DNA from: DATKZS01 sp035527835 [NCBI: bacterium]
GTDB lineage: Bacteria; RBG-13-61-14
Direction of reading: 5' to 3'
Assembly: GCA_035527835.1 (NCBI GenBank)
Contig: DATKZS010000192.1
Span: 1-40,861 of the forward strand
DNA length: 40,861 nucleotides
Shown here: positions 38,514-40,861 of the stretch, piece by piece
Position numbering within the stretch: the stretch's first letter is position 1
How the letters are laid out: every line of letters starts with the position of its first letter
The notes under the pieces: generated by a model
Databases searched by the model: none
The model's input: the letters and a program-made list of their open reading frames with translations, nothing else
Told to the model about the DNA's origin: nothing
Position numbers and translations under genes: made by a program

Positions 38514-40526
38514 GTGAATCACGCGTACCTGACGGAGAAGTCAATCAGCGGGATATTTTTCGCGCAGGCGGAGAAGTTCCGGGACGACCCGTTCATGTGG
38601 TCGAAGTTCGAGCGGGGAGTGGCCGCCGGGAAATGGGTGCCGGTGACGTGGCGGGAGTCGGCCACGGAGGCGCGGGCCCTGGGCGCGGGGCTGATCGAGC
38701 TGGGGTTGGGGCAGGGCGAGCGGGCGGCGATTTTCGCGCACAACCGTCCGCGGTGGGTGCTGGCGGACCAGGCGGTCCAGGGCGCGGGCGGGGTGGGGGT
38801 GCCGATCTATCCGACGAGCACGGACGAGCAGCTTGCGTTCATTTTGAAGGACTGCGGGGCCAAGGTGGTGTTCGCGGGCGACGAGCACCTGCTTACGCAA
38901 GTGCTGCGGGTGAAGGCGGGGCTGCCGGCCCTGCAATACGTCGTGGGCATGTCGCCGGTGGAAGACCCTCCGGACGGTTCGGTGATCTCGTATGATTCGC
39001 TGCTCGAGCGGGGTCGGGGTTCCGCGGGGGCGCGGGCCGAGTTCGAGACGCGGCAAAAGGCGCTCACGGGCGGCGACGTGGCGGCGATCATCTACACCTC
39101 GGGGACCACGGGCGAGCCCAAGGGCGCGGTGCTGACGCAGCACAACTTCACCTCGCAAAACGAGATGCTGCTGGACTCGACCATCACCAACAAGATGATC
39201 GAGCGGGGCGTGCGCATGTCGAGCCTGTGCCATCTTCCGCTGTGCCACATCTACGGCCGGACCAGCGACTACCACGTGCAGATGGCGATGGGCGGGCAGA
39301 TCTGGTTCGCGGAGAGCTACCAGAAGGTGCCGGAGAACCTCAGGGAGGTCCGGCCGCAGATGCTGATCACCATCCCCCGGCTCTACGAAAAGGTTTACGA
39401 GATGGTGATGGTGAACGCGGGCAAGCTCCCGGGTAGGCCGAAGAAGATATTCGACTGGTCGCTCCGGGTGGGGGGCGAGGTGGTGAATTACCTGGCGACG
39501 GGGCGTCCGCTGCCGACCTTGTTGGCGCTGCAGTTCGCGCTGGCGGGGGTATTGGTTTACGGGAAGGTGAAGAAGGCGGCGGGGCTCGACCGGCTGGTGT
39601 TCGCGGGCAGCGGCGGGGGCGCGTTGTCGGAGGACACCAACCGTTTTTTCCGGAGCATGAACGTGCAGGTGGGCGAGGGCTACGGCCTTACCGAGACGGC
39701 GTCGGCCTTGACCTGGAACGGTCTCGAGTTCCTTTCTCCGGTTAAAGACACGTGGCTGAACCGGACGTGCCTGGAGTGGCTGATTGACACGATGGTGGTG
39801 ATGCAGGGCCAGGGCCGGAACCCGTTCACGCACCCGGTGGGCGGGTTTAAGATGACGGTGGCGGCCAAGGTGATCGTCCCGAAATTGATCCAGAAGCCGG
39901 GCACGGTGGGCCGGGTGTGCAAGTTCACGGAGGTGAAGCTCGCGGACGACGGCGAGATCCTGGCCAAGGGCCCGCAGGTCTTCGGGCGCGGCCTGGGCTA
40001 TTTCAACCGGCCGGACCTGACGGCGGAGGCCTTCACGGAGGACGGGTATTTCAAGACCGGCGACATCGGCGAGTTCGACGCCGACGGCTATTTGAAGATC
40101 ACCGACCGGAAAAAGGAGCTCCTGGTCACGGCCGGGGGCAAGAACGTGGCGCCGCACCCGATCGAACTGATGCTCACCTTCGACACCATGATCGAGCAGG
40201 CCTGCGTGGTCGGCGACGCGAAGAAGTACATCTCCGCGCTGCTGGTGCCGCAGTTCGAGGTCCTGGAGGAGTGGGCCCAGGGCCAGGGCATCGCTTATAA
40301 GGGGCGGGCGGAGCTGATCGGGCGGCCCGAGGTCATCGCCCTGTTCCAGGAGAAGGTGGCCAAGGTGAACGAGCGGCTGGCGCGCTACGAGCAGGTCAAG
40401 AAGTTCAAGCTGCTGGAGGCGGCCTTTACCGAGGAGACGGGCGAGCTCACGCCCACCCAGAAGATCAAGCGGAGGGTGGTGCATCAGAAGTACGGGCGGG
40501 AGATCAATTCGTTATATGAAGATTGA
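38514..40526 (+). CDS. Long-chain acyl-CoA synthetase (AMP-forming)
   Basis: A 670-aa ANL-superfamily enzyme that activates fatty acids to acyl-CoA via an acyl-adenylate. The P-loop YTSGTTGEPKGAV lies at about 195-207, followed by LPLCHIYGR, the GYGLTET adenylate motif at about 389, the hinge region GYLKITDRKKELLVTAGGKNVAP, and the C-terminal Lys motif in LTPTQKIKRRVV. Between GYGLTET and the GTVGR motif (about residue 462) lies roughly 66 residues, some 50 more than in FadD. The extra segment (WLNRTCLEWLIDTMVVMQGQG...FKMTVAAKVIV) has a hydrophobic stretch that could contact the membrane. The GTG start at 38514 is chosen because AAAGGAG is five nt upstream; ATG 38499 lies before that site. 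Confidence 0.88.
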   Translation: MNHAYLTEKSISGIFFAQAEKFRDDPFMWSKFERGVAAGKWVPVTWRESATEARALGAGLIELGLGQGERAAIFAHNRPRWVLADQAVQGAGGVGVPIYPTSTDEQLAFILKDCGAKVVFAGDEHLLTQVLRVKAGLPALQYVVGMSPVEDPPDGSVISYDSLLERGRGSAGARAEFETRQKALTGGDVAAIIYTSGTTGEPKGAVLTQHNFTSQNEMLLDSTITNKMIERGVRMSSLCHLPLCHIYGRTSDYHVQMAMGGQIWFAESYQKVPENLREVRPQMLITIPRLYEKVYEMVMVNAGKLPGRPKKIFDWSLRVGGEVVNYLATGRPLPTLLALQFALAGVLVYGKVKKAAGLDRLVFAGSGGGALSEDTNRFFRSMNVQVGEGYGLTETASALTWNGLEFLSPVKDTWLNRTCLEWLIDTMVVMQGQGRNPFTHPVGGFKMTVAAKVIVPKLIQKPGTVGRVCKFTEVKLADDGEILAKGPQVFGRGLGYFNRPDLTAEAFTEDGYFKTGDIGEFDADGYLKITDRKKELLVTAGGKNVAPHPIELMLTFDTMIEQACVVGDAKKYISALLVPQFEVLEEWAQGQGIAYKGRAELIGRPEVIALFQEKVAKVNERLARYEQVKKFKLLEAAFTEETGELTPTQKIKRRVVHQKYGREINSLYED

Positions 40527-40548
40527 GAGGTGCGGGAGAGAAAGATTG

Positions 40549-40614
40549 AACGCCAAGACGCCAAGACCGCCAAGCAGGAAAGATAAAGAATTTTTTCTTG
40601 GCGGTCTTGGCGTT
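40549..40614. repeat. Word-repeat hairpin, CGCCAAGA type
   Basis: The left arm 40549-40574 carries three 9-nt words (AACGCCAAGACGCCAAGACCGCCAAG spans the arm); the right arm 40597-40614 is the inverse of only two of them, so one word has been gained or lost on the left. The loop ends in a T-run, making it a likely terminator for the acyl-CoA synthetase gene. Confidence 0.75.
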
Positions 40615-40627
40615 AATTCTTCACTCA

Positions 40628-40861
40628 GTGCTGTCCAAAATAAACGGACCGGAGAACCGCCAAGACGCCAAGAGCGCCAAGGATTATTTTTCAACACGAT
40701 TTTAAGAGGGCTTGGGTGCAAATGTTTCTTGCTTGGCGCTCCCGTCGGCCGGTCCGCCAAGCCGGTTGGGGCCAACGCTCCGGAGCTGTTCTTTGCCGGG
40801 CCGCGAAGAAACATCATGATTTACTTGGCGGTCCTTGGCGCTCTTGGCGTCTTGGCGGTTT
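40628..40861. mobile_element. MITE-like element, copy 3 (cut by the window end)
   Basis: Gap-free match to 8318-8551 with about nine differences in 234 nt; the left TGTCCAAAATA terminal repeat is present and the right end lies beyond the window. In the right arm this copy keeps CTTGGCGGTTT where copy 1 has CTTGACAGTTT, so here the arms are still fully complementary and copy 1 is the more decayed. Confidence 0.8.

Noticed and set aside
38541-40484. Minus-strand open frame of 647 codons
   Set aside because: Antisense shadow of the acyl-CoA synthetase, which carries all ANL motifs on the plus strand.
1-40861. tRNA or rRNA genes
   Set aside because: No cloverleaf with a GGTTCGAATCC-type T-arm and CCA-adjacent acceptor, and no conserved rRNA segment, was found by reading both strands.

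Overview
The window is about 41 kb of GC-rich bacterial chromosome with roughly 33 protein-coding loci on both strands. No rRNA, tRNA or CRISPR array was seen. The gene content suggests an uncultivated, probably anaerobic bacterium with a Gram-negative-type envelope. It includes an NrpR-type (DUF128) regulator, an archaeal-type glutamate synthase-like protein, a lone tungsten/molybdenum oxidoreductase, an LsrF-type aldolase, a ferredoxin:thioredoxin reductase and a PEP-CTERM surface protein. I cannot assign a phylum from sequence alone. Promoters of the sigma-70 type (TTGACA-N17-TATAAT variants) are easy to see, and at least three of them abut the start codon, so leaderless mRNAs are likely.

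Layout. 1-630: hairpin repeats and a terminator. 683-3790: FMN-binding glutamate synthase-like gene (-) divergent from an NrpR-like regulator (+). 3924-6113: small calcium-loop protein and a GT-C membrane glycosyltransferase. 6151-7360: REP-associated tyrosine transposase (RAYT) flanked by its own REP sequences, one end tandemly duplicated. 7389-8189: operon of a 56-aa protein, an excisionase-like HTH protein and a 2TM protein. 8322-8572: MITE-like element. 8667-13014: AI-2E family permease, second GT-C-like protein and an MthK-like K+ channel. 13015-16699: repeat-rich region around a molybdopterin oxidoreductase bracketed by perfect inverted 25-nt REPs. 16700-19758: membrane protein, second MITE-like copy, pentapeptide-repeat protein and secreted protein. 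20338-24219: 1293-aa PEP-CTERM adhesin-like protein. 24238-28162: L-aspartate oxidase, ThDP-dependent enzyme and MNT nucleotidyltransferase. 28305-29515: low-GC DUF6978-like / DUF1828 pair. 29593-32666: double class II aldolase, zinc-ribbon protein, glutaredoxin and FTR-rubredoxin. 32811-34731: MDR dehydrogenase and LsrF-like aldolase. 34840-38354: candidate defence island (75-aa protein, AAA ATPase, TOPRIM-like protein, DNA methyltransferase interrupted by an amber codon). 38514-40526: acyl-CoA synthetase. 40549-40861: hairpin and a third MITE-like copy running off the window.

How it fits together. Metabolic housekeeping genes (nitrogen assimilation, NAD synthesis, thiol redox, lipid activation) alternate with mobile or defence cassettes. 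The most striking cross-cutting feature is the intergenic DNA. Several families of short hairpin elements keep one architecture (tandem 6-10-nt words, a loop, then the inverted copy) while the word itself changes from element to element, and the two arms of one element match each other better than they match other elements. Members of the GGGGTCAGGTCT family bracket both the RAYT and the oxidoreductase gene, which suggests RAYT-driven dispersal.
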